From Gp6-AA40 sp035496255 (GTDB lineage Bacteria > Acidobacteriota > Vicinamibacteria > Vicinamibacterales > UBA2999): 64,000 nt of DNA. The notes beneath the pieces were generated by a model that was not told the DNA's origin, searched no databases, and saw nothing but the letters and a program-made list of their open reading frames with translations. A program made the translations under genes and the position numbers. Shown here in pieces: positions 43,943 through 51,741 of this stretch (position 1 is the stretch's first letter; each line of letters starts with the position of its first letter). The DNA is taken from contig DATJEU010000032.1 of NCBI GenBank assembly GCA_035496255.1, positions 61,934 to 125,933 on the forward strand, written 5' to 3'.

Positions 43943-45361
43943 ATGGCTGTTATGCGTGCGGCACGGTGTGTGGTCGTCGCCGGCCTGCTGCTTGGCGTGA
44001 CCCCGGCGGCCACGTTCGCGCAGTCGGCCCCCGTCGATCCTTATTTTGAATTCCTCAACGCCCGCCACCTTGAAGGGGAGGGCGACAACGACGGCGCGCT
44101 GGCGGCGCTGCAGCGCGCGGCCGCCGCCGAGCCCAAGTCGGCCGAGATCCGCGCCGAGATCGCGTCGTTCTATGTGCGCCGGAATCGGCGCGCCGATGCC
44201 GAGAAGGCCGGCCGCGAAGCGCTCGCTATCGATCCGAACAACGTCGAAGCCAATCGGGTTCTCGGGACGCTGATGGTCTCGAACGTCGGTGCCGCGGGCA
44301 ATCAGCCGCAGCAGAACGCCGCCTACGTCCGGGACGCGATTGGCTACCTCGAACGCGCCGCGGCCGGTTCGGTCGGCGTGGTCGATCCGAATCTCAACTA
44401 CCAGCTTGGTCTGCTGTACCTGCAGAACCGGCAGCCGGACAAGGCGCAGCAGGCGCTGGCGCGCGTCCTCAGCCAGAATCCGGGAGCCGTGCAGGCGCGG
44501 CTGCGGATGGCCGAGGCGCAGGAGGCCAGCAACGATCTGCAGGGCGCCATCAGCACGCTCGACGAGATCGTCGACGATGAGCCGCGGGTGGCGGCGGCGC
44601 TGGCGCAACTGCAGGTCAAGGCGGGCATGCCGCGCGAGGCGGTCGAAAACTATACGCGCGCGCTCTCCGTGAATCCCAACAACCGGCCGCTCAAGGCGCT
44701 GCGCATCATCACGCTGTACGACATGAAGGACTATGCGCGGGCGGCCGCGTTCGCCGCAGACGCGCAGCGGCAGCATCCCGACGATCCGCAGTTCCCGCGG
44801 CTCGAGGCGAGCGCGTACAACGCCGCCGGCGACAAGACGAAGGCGATCGAGGTGCTCGAAGCCGCGCTCAAGCAGTTTCCAAAGGACATGCCGTCTCAGC
44901 TCGCGCTGGCGGACATCTACGGCAGCGTCAAGCGGTTCGCCGACGAGGAAAAGCTGCTGCGACAGATGCTCGCGGTCGATCCCAACAACGCCGATGCGCT
45001 GAACTTTCTCGGTTACATGCTGGCGCGCAACAACGATCGGCTCGATGAAGCGATCCGGCTCGTGCAGCAGGCGCTCCGCGTGGAACCAGGCAACGGCGCC
45101 TATCTCGACAGCCTCGGCTGGGCGTACTTCAAGAAGGGCAGCTATGCCGAGGCCGACGCGAATCTGAGGCAGGCGATCGCGAGGCTGCCGACCAACGCCG
45201 AAGTGCTCGATCACGTCGGCGAACTGCGGGCGAAGCAGGGGCGCTGGCAGGAAGCGATCGATGCCTGGACCAAGGCGCTGGATGGCGACGGCGACGTCGA
45301 CAAGCAGGAGATCGAGAAGAAGATCGCCAGTGCACGGGCCAAGATGCCGAATGCGAAATGA
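43943..45361 (+). CDS. Exported TPR-repeat protein
   Basis: The 472-residue product has a signal peptide ('CVVVAGLLLGVTPAATFAQ'). About 10 tetratricopeptide repeats follow, e.g. 'GALAALQRAAAAEPKSAEIRAEIASFYVRR', 'EALAIDPNNVEANRVLG', 'LDSLGWAYFKKGSYAEADANLRQAI'. It is probably a periplasmic or outer-membrane-associated scaffold. A TPR protein directly before a LolB-type lipoprotein and ispE is also the arrangement in Pseudomonas, which suggests a conserved link with envelope biogenesis. Its last codons overlap the region before the lipoprotein start at 45384. Confidence 0.9.
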   Translation: MAVMRAARCVVVAGLLLGVTPAATFAQSAPVDPYFEFLNARHLEGEGDNDGALAALQRAAAAEPKSAEIRAEIASFYVRRNRRADAEKAGREALAIDPNNVEANRVLGTLMVSNVGAAGNQPQQNAAYVRDAIGYLERAAAGSVGVVDPNLNYQLGLLYLQNRQPDKAQQALARVLSQNPGAVQARLRMAEAQEASNDLQGAISTLDEIVDDEPRVAAALAQLQVKAGMPREAVENYTRALSVNPNNRPLKALRIITLYDMKDYARAAAFAADAQRQHPDDPQFPRLEASAYNAAGDKTKAIEVLEAALKQFPKDMPSQLALADIYGSVKRFADEEKLLRQMLAVDPNNADALNFLGYMLARNNDRLDEAIRLVQQALRVEPGNGAYLDSLGWAYFKKGSYAEADANLRQAIARLPTNAEVLDHVGELRAKQGRWQEAIDAWTKALDGDGDVDKQEIEKKIASARAKMPNAK

Positions 45362-45383
45362 CCAGACGGCCGCATGGCGTACC

Positions 45384-46181
45384 ATGCGGCGCCGTTTGGC
45401 ATTGAGCATCGTGCATTGTGCGTTGTGCGTGTTCGGCGTCAGTTGCGCGCCGAAGCGCATCGCGCTTCCCACCGACGCCGGCACCCCGTTACCAGACTTC
45501 ACGCGGATTCATCAGGCGATCACGCGGACGTGCAGCGGCATCCGCACGCTCACGGCGGAGCTGTCGCTCTCCGGACGGGCCGGCGACCAGAAGCTGCGCG
45601 GGCGCGTCATCGCCGGCTTCGCCCGCCCCGCGTCGATGCGTCTCGAAGGGGTCGCGCCGTTCGGCCCGCCGGCGTTCATCCTGGTCACCGCCGGCGCAGA
45701 GGAGGCGACGCTGCTGCTGCCGCGCGACTCCCGCGTGGTCCGTGGTGAACGGGCGGACGCGATTCTCGGCGCGCTGACCGGCGTGATGCTGGCCCCTGCG
45801 GACCTGCAGGCGATCCTCACCGGGTGCGTCACCGCGTCGCCACCATCGGCGGGCGCGCTGCACCGCGGCGACTGGGCGTCGATTGCGTTTCAGGACGGCG
45901 CGACGATGTATCTCACGCGCGCGGGTCAGGCCTGGCAACTGCGCGCCGCGCGTCGCGGGCCCTGGCAGATCGAATACGAAATCGGTTCCGGTACGTTGCC
46001 GGCCGCGGTGACGTTGCACGCCGACATGCCGGTACACGTCGATCTGCACGCCGCGATCGCGCAGGTGGAGACGAACGTCGACCTCGACGCCAGCGCGTTC
46101 ACGGTGACCGTGCCGCGCGAGGCGCAGCCGCTGTCGCTCGACGTCCTGCGCGCGAACGGGCCGCTGCACGACACTCAATGA
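45384..46181 (+). CDS. LolB-like outer-membrane lipoprotein (candidate)
   Basis: The product has 265 residues. The lipoprotein signal ends in 'CVFGVSC', with lipidated Cys near residue 21. The mature part begins with a helix and then strands: 'GIRTLTAELSLSGRAGDQKLRGRVIAGFARPASMRLEGVAPFG', like the lipid-binding half-barrel of LolB/LolA or DUF4292. Position between a TPR gene and ispE matches lolB synteny in Gammaproteobacteria. Sequence similarity alone is too weak to be sure. The DNA for the signal peptide (45395-45425) is made of TGCATTG-like heptad words. The stop overlaps the ispE ATG (ATGA). Confidence 0.65.
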   Translation: MRRRLALSIVHCALCVFGVSCAPKRIALPTDAGTPLPDFTRIHQAITRTCSGIRTLTAELSLSGRAGDQKLRGRVIAGFARPASMRLEGVAPFGPPAFILVTAGAEEATLLLPRDSRVVRGERADAILGALTGVMLAPADLQAILTGCVTASPPSAGALHRGDWASIAFQDGATMYLTRAGQAWQLRAARRGPWQIEYEIGSGTLPAAVTLHADMPVHVDLHAAIAQVETNVDLDASAFTVTVPREAQPLSLDVLRANGPLHDTQ

Positions 46182-47137
46182 AGGTCCCGAGAGCAGCGCT
46201 TCGACAGACGGGCCTGAAGACCCGCCCCTCCGGGCACGCGGTCGGTGTGCGTGCGCACGCGAAGATCAATCTCGACCTGCGTGTGCTCGGCACGCGGGCC
46301 GATGGCTTTCACGAGCTCCGCACCGTCTTCCAGGCCATCTCGCTGCACGACTCGATCGCCTGCATCCCGCGTCCCGGTCCGTTCGCGATCGAATGCGATA
46401 CGGCCGGTGTGCCGCTCGATCGCTCGAACCTGATCTGGCAGGCCGCGCAGCGGTTGTGGCGCTCGCTGCGACGCGCCGGCGAGGTCTGCGACATCGTCGT
46501 GCGCCTGGAGAAGCGGATTCCGCTGCAGGCCGGGCTTGGCGGCGGCAGCGCGGATGCGGCAGCCACGCTGCTCGGGCTCGCCCACCTGTGGCGGGTGCCA
46601 CTGCAGCCGTCACAACTCACGGACGTCGGCGCCGCCCTGGGAGCGGACGTCCCGTTCTTTCTCTCGGGCGGCACGGCGCTCGGGCTCGGTCGTGGCGATG
46701 AGGTCTATCCTCTGACCGACCTGCCGCGGCACTGGATCGTCCTGCTGATTCCCGGCTTCGGCGTCTCCACGGCCGAGGCCTACGGCTGGTACGACGGTGA
46801 GCGCGACCTCGGCCGCCCGGCGCGTGAACCGCAGTACGTGCCCGGGCCGTGGCCGTCACGCGCGGCGCAGATGATCAACGACCTCGAAGCGCCAATCGCG
46901 CGGCATTACCCGGAGATCGAACAGATGAAATTGACGCTGCGCCGGGCAGGGGCCCTCGCCGCAGCGATGTCCGGCAGCGGATCGACGGTTTTCGGCCTGT
47001 TCCAGGACAAGCGCGAAGCGCAGCGCGCCGTTGACGGCCTCTCCGGTTGCGGCTGGCGCGTGCTGCTGACCGAATCGCTGGGACGCGGGGAATATGCCCG
47101 CCGCTCCAGGCCTCGGGTTCTCACGCCAGGCCGCTGA
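46178..47137 (+). CDS. ispE: 4-diphosphocytidyl-2-C-methyl-D-erythritol kinase
   Basis: The 319-residue GHMP kinase of the MEP isoprenoid pathway phosphorylates CDP-methylerythritol. Motifs are 'RAHAKINLDLRVLGTRADGFHEL' with the catalytic Lys (about 26-48), the ATP loop 'PLQAGLGGGSADAAATLLGL' and 'GAALGADVPFFLSGGTALGLGRG'. The usual start is the 'AKINL' strand; here about 20 extra N-terminal residues are encoded by a REP palindrome (46207-46228). The ATG at 46178 overlaps the lipoprotein stop. No in-frame Met exists between the palindrome and 'AKINL', although a GTG at about 46243-46250 could serve. Confidence 0.94.
   Translation: MKVPRAALRQTGLKTRPSGHAVGVRAHAKINLDLRVLGTRADGFHELRTVFQAISLHDSIACIPRPGPFAIECDTAGVPLDRSNLIWQAAQRLWRSLRRAGEVCDIVVRLEKRIPLQAGLGGGSADAAATLLGLAHLWRVPLQPSQLTDVGAALGADVPFFLSGGTALGLGRGDEVYPLTDLPRHWIVLLIPGFGVSTAEAYGWYDGERDLGRPAREPQYVPGPWPSRAAQMINDLEAPIARHYPEIEQMKLTLRRAGALAAAMSGSGSTVFGLFQDKREAQRAVDGLSGCGWRVLLTESLGRGEYARRSRPRVLTPGR
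46207..46228. repeat. REP-type palindrome in the ispE 5' coding region
   Basis: Read on the minus strand it gives GGGGCGGGTCTTCAGGCCCG plus TC, identical over 20 bases to the element inside purH. It falls between the ispE start codon and the first conserved block. Confidence 0.75.
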
Positions 47138-47147
47138 AGGAGGCTCA

Positions 47148-47244
47148 CGGCCACAACGCCAGACGCCACGCATCAGGGCTGGATACGCACGCTCGTCCTG
47201 CGTTTTTGCGTTTTGGCGTGAGATTCCGCGTTTTGGCGTGCGCC
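47148..47244. repeat. Inverted/direct repeat between ispE and tRNA-Gln (GCGTTTT word)
   Basis: The left arm contains ACAACGCCAGACGCCACGCA. The right arm contains TGCGTTTTTGCGTTTTGGCG and, after a short break, CGCGTTTTGGCGTG. Arms are complementary in word content, and the right arm holds a 13-base direct repeat. Same style as the nuo-junction elements. Confidence 0.7.
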
Positions 47245-47375
47245 CGGTGTGTCGGCATCAGTTGCCGATCCCGCTAACCCTCGGCTACACTTAGCGTTTG
47301 CACCGCCCATAGTTGTCCGTGGCTGTACCGTCCGCCTCCGCTGACGCTTCGGCGAGACAGGCTCGTGGAGTGTGA

Positions 47376-47447
47376 TGGGGCGTGGCCAAGCGGTAAGGCG
47401 CGGGACTTTGGATCCCGTATTCGGAGGTTCGAATCCTCCCGCCCCAA
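47376..47447 (+). tRNA. tRNA-Gln (anticodon TTG)
   Basis: A complete cloverleaf of 72 bases. Acceptor TGGGGCG pairs with CGCCCCA; D arm GCC/GGC; anticodon stem CGGGA/TCCCG with loop CTTTGGA, giving anticodon TTG; T arm GGAGG/CCTCC with TTCGAAT. The 3' CCA is not encoded directly after the discriminator A. It lies between ispE and prs, as in Pseudomonas. Confidence 0.97.
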
Positions 47448-47483
47448 TTCCAGATGAAGCGACCCCTGAGCGGTGAAGGATTG

Positions 47484-48434
47484 ATGTCGACCGGGTTTGG
47501 CGACCTCAAGGTGTTTTCGGGCAGCGCCCACCCGCAACTGACGCGCGAGATTGCCGACTTTCTCGGGATCCCGCTCGGTCAGGCGCGGCTGCGGCGGTTT
47601 CCGGACAGCGAGGTCTCCTTCCAGATCGACGAGAACATCCGCGGCGCGGACGTGTTCATCGTCCAGCCGACGTCGAACCCGGTGGACCAGCATCTGATGG
47701 AGATGCTGGTGATGATCGATGCATTCCGCCGCTCGTCGGCGGCGCGGATCACCGCGGTGGTACCGTATTACGGCTATGCGCGGCAGGACCGCAAGGACAA
47801 GCCGCGGGTGCCGATCTCGGCGAAGCTGGTCGCGAATCTGATCAGCGCCGCCGGCGCCAATCGCGTGCTGACGATGGATCTGCACAAGGCGCAGATCCAG
47901 GGGTTCTTCGACATCCCGGTGGATCACCTGTTCTCGGCGCCGGTGATCATCGAGTACTGCTCGCGGCTGCACTATCCGAACCTGACGATCGTCTCGCCGG
48001 ATGCCGGCGGGGCGGAGCGGGCACGGGCGTATGCGAAGCGGCTGGGCGCCGAGCTCGCCGTGGTGGACAAGCGGCGGACGGAAGATGGCACCGCGGAAGT
48101 GATGAACGTCATCGGCGACGTCAAGGGCCGGACGTGCATCCTGCAGGACGACATCATCGACACCGCCGGGACGATTCAGAAAGCGGCGGCGGCGTTGCAG
48201 GACTCGGGCGCCGAGCGGGTGCTCGCGTGCGCCGTGCACGGCGTGCTGTCGGGCCCGGCGCTCGATCGCATCGAGAAGTCGCCGCTCGACCAGTTGATCG
48301 TGACCAACACGATCCCGCTGTCGGCGGAAGCCGAGCGGTGCAGCAAGATCAAGCAGCTGCCCATCGGGCGGCTGCTCGGCCAGGCGATTCGGAATATCCA
48401 CGAGGAGACCTCGGTGTCGTCGTTGTTTGTGTAG
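47484..48434 (+). CDS. prs: Ribose-phosphate pyrophosphokinase
   Basis: The 316-residue product makes PRPP from ribose-5-phosphate and ATP. It has 'FSGSAHPQLTREIADFLGIPLG' at the start, the ATP loop 'YYGYARQDRKDKPRVPISAKLVANL' (about 94-118), and the PRPP-binding 'LQDDIIDTAGTIQKAAAAL'. The ATG at 47484 is chosen over an in-frame one at 47454 because GAAGGA lies five bases upstream and the protein then has the standard length. The neighbours ispE, tRNA-Gln and rplY form a conserved housekeeping cluster. Confidence 0.97.
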   Translation: MSTGFGDLKVFSGSAHPQLTREIADFLGIPLGQARLRRFPDSEVSFQIDENIRGADVFIVQPTSNPVDQHLMEMLVMIDAFRRSSAARITAVVPYYGYARQDRKDKPRVPISAKLVANLISAAGANRVLTMDLHKAQIQGFFDIPVDHLFSAPVIIEYCSRLHYPNLTIVSPDAGGAERARAYAKRLGAELAVVDKRRTEDGTAEVMNVIGDVKGRTCILQDDIIDTAGTIQKAAAALQDSGAERVLACAVHGVLSGPALDRIEKSPLDQLIVTNTIPLSAEAERCSKIKQLPIGRLLGQAIRNIHEETSVSSLFV

Positions 48435-48439
48435 TTCAC

Positions 48440-48552
48440 GGTTCCTGGTGCCTGGTGCCCGGTTCGTATTCAGGTTCGAACCTCGAACCTCGAACCTCGA
48501 ACAAGGAACCGAACCCCGAACACGAACCGGGAAGCAAGAACGCAGAAGGGTG
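48440..48552. repeat. Heptad/octad inverted repeat before rplY (CGAACCT word)
   Basis: Left: GGTTCCTGGTGCCTGGTGCC, then CGGTTCGTATTCAGGTTCGA. The centre has CGAACCT repeated three times. Right: GAACCGAACCCCGAACACG then AACCGGGAAGCAAGAACG. The flanking blocks CCCGGTTCGT.TTCAGGTTCGA and ACGAACCGGGAA plus CAGAAG.GTGAACG are shared with the element at 36545-36690, so the two are copies of one family. Confidence 0.9.
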
Positions 48553-48568
48553 AACGAGAAGGACCGAT

Positions 48569-49252
48569 ATGGACGCGACGCTTGAAGCAGTGAAGAGAGA
48601 AGGGCGCGGGAAGAACGAGGCCAATCGCCTCCGCGCCTCGGGGCGCATCCCGGCGGTGGTATACGGAGCGCGCACGGACGGGGGGGCGCCGGAAGGCGTG
48701 TCGCTGGCCGTCGACCCCAAGCAGGTGCTGCGGATCCTGCACTCGGAATCGGGCGCCAACACCCTGATCACGCTGAAGGTCTCCGGCAATCCGGAGGCGC
48801 GCGTGATGGTGAAGGAATATCAGCTCGATCCGATCACCCATCAACTGCTGCACGCGGACTTCTACCAGCTCGCGCTCGACAAGGCGATCACCGTGACCGT
48901 GCCGATCACGGTCAAGGGCGAGCCGAAGGGCGTCAAGCAGCAGGGCGGCCTGCTCGACTTCGTGACCCGCGAAATCCAGGTGCAGTGCCTGCCGACGGAA
49001 ATTCCGGAGCACCTCGACGTCGACGTCACCGAGCTGATGCTCAACCAGTCGATTCGCGTCCGCGATCTCGCGCAGGACAGCAAGTGGAAGGCGGTCACGT
49101 CGGCCGACACCATGATCGTGCACGTCGTGATCCCGAAGGCCGAGGAAGCGGCGGCCGCGGCGACGACGGAAGCGGCGGCGGTGCCGGCGGGAACCGAGCC
49201 CGAAGTGATCAAGAAGGGCAAGGAAGAGAAAGAAGAGAAGGAAAAGAAGTAG
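48569..49252 (+). CDS. rplY: Ribosomal protein L25/general stress protein Ctc
   Basis: The product has 227 residues. The L25 domain at about 1-95 ('GRGKNEANRLRASGRIPAVVYG', 'VMVKEYQLDPITHQLLHADFYQL') binds 5S rRNA; the following TL5/Ctc beta domain contains 'VPITVKGEPKGVKQQGGLLDF' and 'LPTEIPEHLDVDVTEL'. The C-terminus is an acidic/basic Lys-Glu tail ('KGKEEKEEKEKK'). A GA-rich leader (GAACGAGAAGGACC) precedes the ATG. pth follows within 12 bases. Confidence 0.96.
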   Translation: MDATLEAVKREGRGKNEANRLRASGRIPAVVYGARTDGGAPEGVSLAVDPKQVLRILHSESGANTLITLKVSGNPEARVMVKEYQLDPITHQLLHADFYQLALDKAITVTVPITVKGEPKGVKQQGGLLDFVTREIQVQCLPTEIPEHLDVDVTELMLNQSIRVRDLAQDSKWKAVTSADTMIVHVVIPKAEEAAAAATTEAAAVPAGTEPEVIKKGKEEKEEKEKK

Positions 49253-49263
49253 TCCACTGATTC

Positions 49264-49857
49264 ATGAAGCTGATTGTTGGTCTGGGCAACCCGGGCAGCG
49301 ACTACCGGGAGACGCGCCACAACGTCGGCTTCAAGGTGGTGGAAGAAATCGGGCGGCGTCATGGCCTGGTGTGGGCGATGGCGCCCTCGCAGGTGCCGGA
49401 GACGTTCGTCGCGAAGAAGTACGGCGGCGGCGCGTTCCTGCTGGCCAAGCCGCTGACGTACATGAATCGCAGCGGCGACGCGGTCAGCGTGCTGTCACGG
49501 TATTACGACATCACGCCGGCGGATCTGCTGGTGGTCTACGACGACGTGGACCTGCCGTTCGCGCGGTTGCGCGCACGCGCACGCGGATCGGCGGGAACCC
49601 ACAATGGGATGCGCTCGGTGGTCGAGCGCCTCGGGACCACGGAATTTCCCCGGCTTCGGGTCGGGGTCGGGCGCGGTGATCAGCGCCGGGATCTGGCCGA
49701 TCACGTGCTCGCGACGTTCGAGCGGGACGAACAGCCCGCGCTCGAAGAGTTCATTGCCCGGGCGGCCGATGCCGCCGAGATGTTTGCCGCAGCGGACATC
49801 CAGCAGGTGATGAACGTGTACAACGCAGGACCTGCGGATCCTGCTGAATCCAACTGA
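49264..49857 (+). CDS. pth: Peptidyl-tRNA hydrolase
   Basis: The product has 197 residues. It releases tRNA from peptidyl-tRNA dropped by ribosomes. 'MKLIVGLGNPGSDYRETRHNVGFKVV' has the active-site Asn9 and His19; 'LVVYDDVDLPFARLRARARGSAGTHNGMRSV' has the catalytic Asp and the conserved Asn. The 'GTHNG' sequence replaces the usual 'GGHNG'. It follows rplY directly, a near-universal pairing. Confidence 0.97.
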   Translation: MKLIVGLGNPGSDYRETRHNVGFKVVEEIGRRHGLVWAMAPSQVPETFVAKKYGGGAFLLAKPLTYMNRSGDAVSVLSRYYDITPADLLVVYDDVDLPFARLRARARGSAGTHNGMRSVVERLGTTEFPRLRVGVGRGDQRRDLADHVLATFERDEQPALEEFIARAADAAEMFAAADIQQVMNVYNAGPADPAESN

Positions 49858-49902
49858 CTCCTTGCCTCCCCTCGCGGGCGGCCATAGTCCAGAAGGAGAC
49901 GC

Positions 49903-50352
49903 ATGAACCGGAAGTACGAACTCGTGTACGTGGTCTCGCCCGACGCCGGCGACGACCAGGTCTCGGCGCTGCATACGCAGGTCGACGAGACCGTCACGCG
50001 CATGGGCGGCCAGATCGAGAAGACCGACAACTGGGGCCGCCGCAAACTCGCCTACGAAATCGGCCGGCACAAGGAAGGCACCTACGTGCTGGAAGTCATC
50101 AACGGCAGCGGCGAGCTGATGAAGGAGCTCGATCGCCGGCTGAAGGTGCTCGACTACGTGATCCGCCACCTGGTGGTGCGGGTCGACGAGGCCGAGGCCG
50201 TTGTCGACCGCACGCGCAGCAGGCGCACCGAAACGAGCCGGCGCCGCCGTGTCGCGCGCGGCCTGCCGCCCGAGCGCCAGCCCGGTGAAGGGCAGCGTGG
50301 CGATGGCGACGACGATCGCGACGATCGCTTTGACATGGGAGGGGAGCTCTAA
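49903..50352 (+). CDS. rpsF: Ribosomal protein S6
   Basis: The 149-residue product has the S6 fold at 1-95: 'YELVYVVSPDAGDDQVSALHTQVDETV', 'DNWGRRKLAYEI.RHKEGTYVLEVI', 'LDYVIRHLVVRVDE'. The following 50 residues are Arg- and Asp-rich and longer than in most S6 proteins. AGAAGGAG precedes the ATG. rpsR follows with a one-base overlap; the ssb gene often found between them is absent. Confidence 0.96.
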   Translation: MNRKYELVYVVSPDAGDDQVSALHTQVDETVTRMGGQIEKTDNWGRRKLAYEIGRHKEGTYVLEVINGSGELMKELDRRLKVLDYVIRHLVVRVDEAEAVVDRTRSRRTETSRRRRVARGLPPERQPGEGQRGDGDDDRDDRFDMGGEL

Positions 50353-50639
50353 TGCCGCCGCGCAAGCCGACCGGATCCCGCGGGCGCTCGTCGTCCGCAC
50401 AAGGGAAAGACCAGCAGCGTCGTCCGATGTTCCGCCGCCGCAAGGTGTGCAAGTTCTGCTCGGACAAGATCGACGACATCAACTACAAGGACACCAAACT
50501 GCTGATGCCGTTCGTGCCGGAACGGGCCAAGATCCTGCCGCGCCGGATCTCCGGGACGTGCGCGATGCACCAGCGGAAGCTGCGCACGGCGATCATGCGC
50601 GCGCGCCAGCTCGCGCTCATCCCGTACACCGCGGAATAG
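50352..50639 (+). CDS. rpsR: Ribosomal protein S18
   Basis: The 95-residue product has the S18 core 'CKFCSDKIDDINYKDTKLLMPFVPERAKILPRRISGTCAMHQRKLRTAIMRARQLALIPYT'. The N-terminal Cys pair plus a third Cys ('RRKVCKFCSDK', 'GTCAMHQ') suggest the zinc-binding type. The start overlaps the rpsF stop by one base; S6 and S18 bind as a pair on the 30S platform. Confidence 0.97.
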   Translation: MPPRKPTGSRGRSSSAQGKDQQRRPMFRRRKVCKFCSDKIDDINYKDTKLLMPFVPERAKILPRRISGTCAMHQRKLRTAIMRARQLALIPYTAE

Positions 50640-50643
50640 ATTT

Positions 50644-50709
50644 CGTAGAGGCCGACCTTCTGGTCGGCCTGCGTGGGGTTGTTCGTAGAGGCCGACCTTC
50701 AGGTCGGCC
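50644..50709. repeat. Tandem pair of REP palindromes between rpsR and rplI
   Basis: Two copies, at 50644-50669 and 50684-50709, begin CGTAGAGGCCGACCTTC and end GGTCGGCC; they differ by one base at the centre (CTTCTG versus CTTCAG). Each is a 20-base palindrome. The repeat period is 40 bases. The second ends 13 bases before the rplI start codon. Confidence 0.9.
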
Positions 50710-50722
50710 CGAGGCACACGAC

Positions 50723-51202
50723 ATGGAAGTGATTCTCAGAGAACACGTCGACAACCTGGGTCGCCGCGGCGAGATCGTGAAGGTCGCCGATGGCTATGCC
50801 CGCAACTTCCTGCTGCCGCGGAAGCTGGCCCTGCCGGCGACCGATGGCAACCGGAAGCACGTCGAGCGCGAGCGCAAGATCAAGGAAGCGCGCGAGGCGG
50901 AGGAGAAGGGGGCTGCCGAGAAGATCGCCGCGCGGCTCGCTGCTATCGACATCACGATCAGCCGCCGGACTGGTGACACCGACCAGCTCTATGGCTCGGT
51001 GACCAGCGCCGATATCGCGGAATTCCTCAAAGCCAACGGCTTCGAGATCGACCGCCGCAAGCTGATTCTGCCCGAACCGATCAAGACGATCGGCGACCAC
51101 AACGTGCCGCTCAAGCTGCATCGCGAAGTGACCGTGCCACTGGTCGTGCACGTCGTCAAGGAAGGCGGCGCGTCGGCGCCGGCCGCGGAAGCGACCGAGT
51201 AG
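50723..51202 (+). CDS. rplI: Ribosomal protein L9
   Basis: The 159-residue product has the L9 N-domain 'MEVILREHVDNLGRRGEIVKVADGYARNFLLPRKLALPAT', a long charged helix (about 45-80) and the C-domain 'LYGSVTSADIAEFLKANGFEIDRRKLILPEPIKTIGDHNVPLKLH.EVTVPLVVHVV'. The coding segment 51099-51136 has a degenerate second copy at 58517-58554, on the far side of the low-GC island. An intrinsic terminator follows 65 bases after the stop. Confidence 0.97.
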   Translation: MEVILREHVDNLGRRGEIVKVADGYARNFLLPRKLALPATDGNRKHVERERKIKEAREAEEKGAAEKIAARLAAIDITISRRTGDTDQLYGSVTSADIAEFLKANGFEIDRRKLILPEPIKTIGDHNVPLKLHREVTVPLVVHVVKEGGASAPAAEATE

Positions 51203-51267
51203 GCCGAACCTTCCAGTAGGACGGTTCCGGGACAAGGAATCCTGCTCGACAGTACACCCATAGGAGG

Positions 51268-51291
51268 GGCAGCCTTCACGGCTGCCTTTTT
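51268..51291 (+). terminator. Intrinsic terminator of the rpsF-rpsR-rplI operon
   Basis: A perfect seven-base stem GGCAGCC/GGCTGCC with a TTCA-type loop is followed by five T. It is 65 bases downstream of the rplI stop. Confidence 0.85.
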
Positions 51292-51741
51292 CGTGGATAC
51301 AAGATCGTCCCTTGTAAAACTTTACACGATGATCACCGCCGCAAACTGTACTTCGCAGTGGAGATAGTTGGGTCCGTCACAGGGTTACACGAAGCGGCAC
51401 TTCCGGATGAACACCGCCGATGCCGTTGCGACGTAGGCGACACTTGCCGTAGCCGTACTCCTCGACGTACGGACTCATGCCCTGTGCGATTCGCATGCCG
51501 GCATCCCGTCAAAAGAAATCGCCGCCACAAAAACCGTCGCTTGCGCGGCGACATCTCACCGCGCTCAAATGCTTGTGAATCACTCGGGCGGTCCTTTGAG
51601 GTAAAGGCGCCGTGTCTTCGCCTGGCACGAAGATTGGGCCGCCGCGTGATCACGTAAAAAAGGAAATCGTTGTCCCTAAATCGGCCAACACTCGAGGCGC
51701 TACTCGCCACTCGACCGAAGGCTCCCTGTTGGCGTTAGGAA
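51292..51741. other. Non-coding or degenerate stretch at the left island edge
   Basis: About 450 bases between the rplI terminator and the first island gene. Short open frames occur on both strands, but none has a credible start, ribosome-binding site or recognisable product. Base composition drops visibly from left to right. The longest candidate, a 39-codon minus-strand frame from 51496, is discussed as rejected. Confidence 0.4.

Noticed and set aside
43937..45502. A 521-codon minus-strand frame opposite the TPR gene
   Set aside because: It is antisense to a clear TPR repeat protein and shows no family features of its own.
51379..51496. A 39-codon minus-strand frame starting 'MRIAQGMSPYVEEYGYGKC' as a peptide precursor
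   Set aside because: It has a plausible small-peptide look but no ribosome-binding site, no promoter and no modifying enzyme next to it. Kept only as a note.
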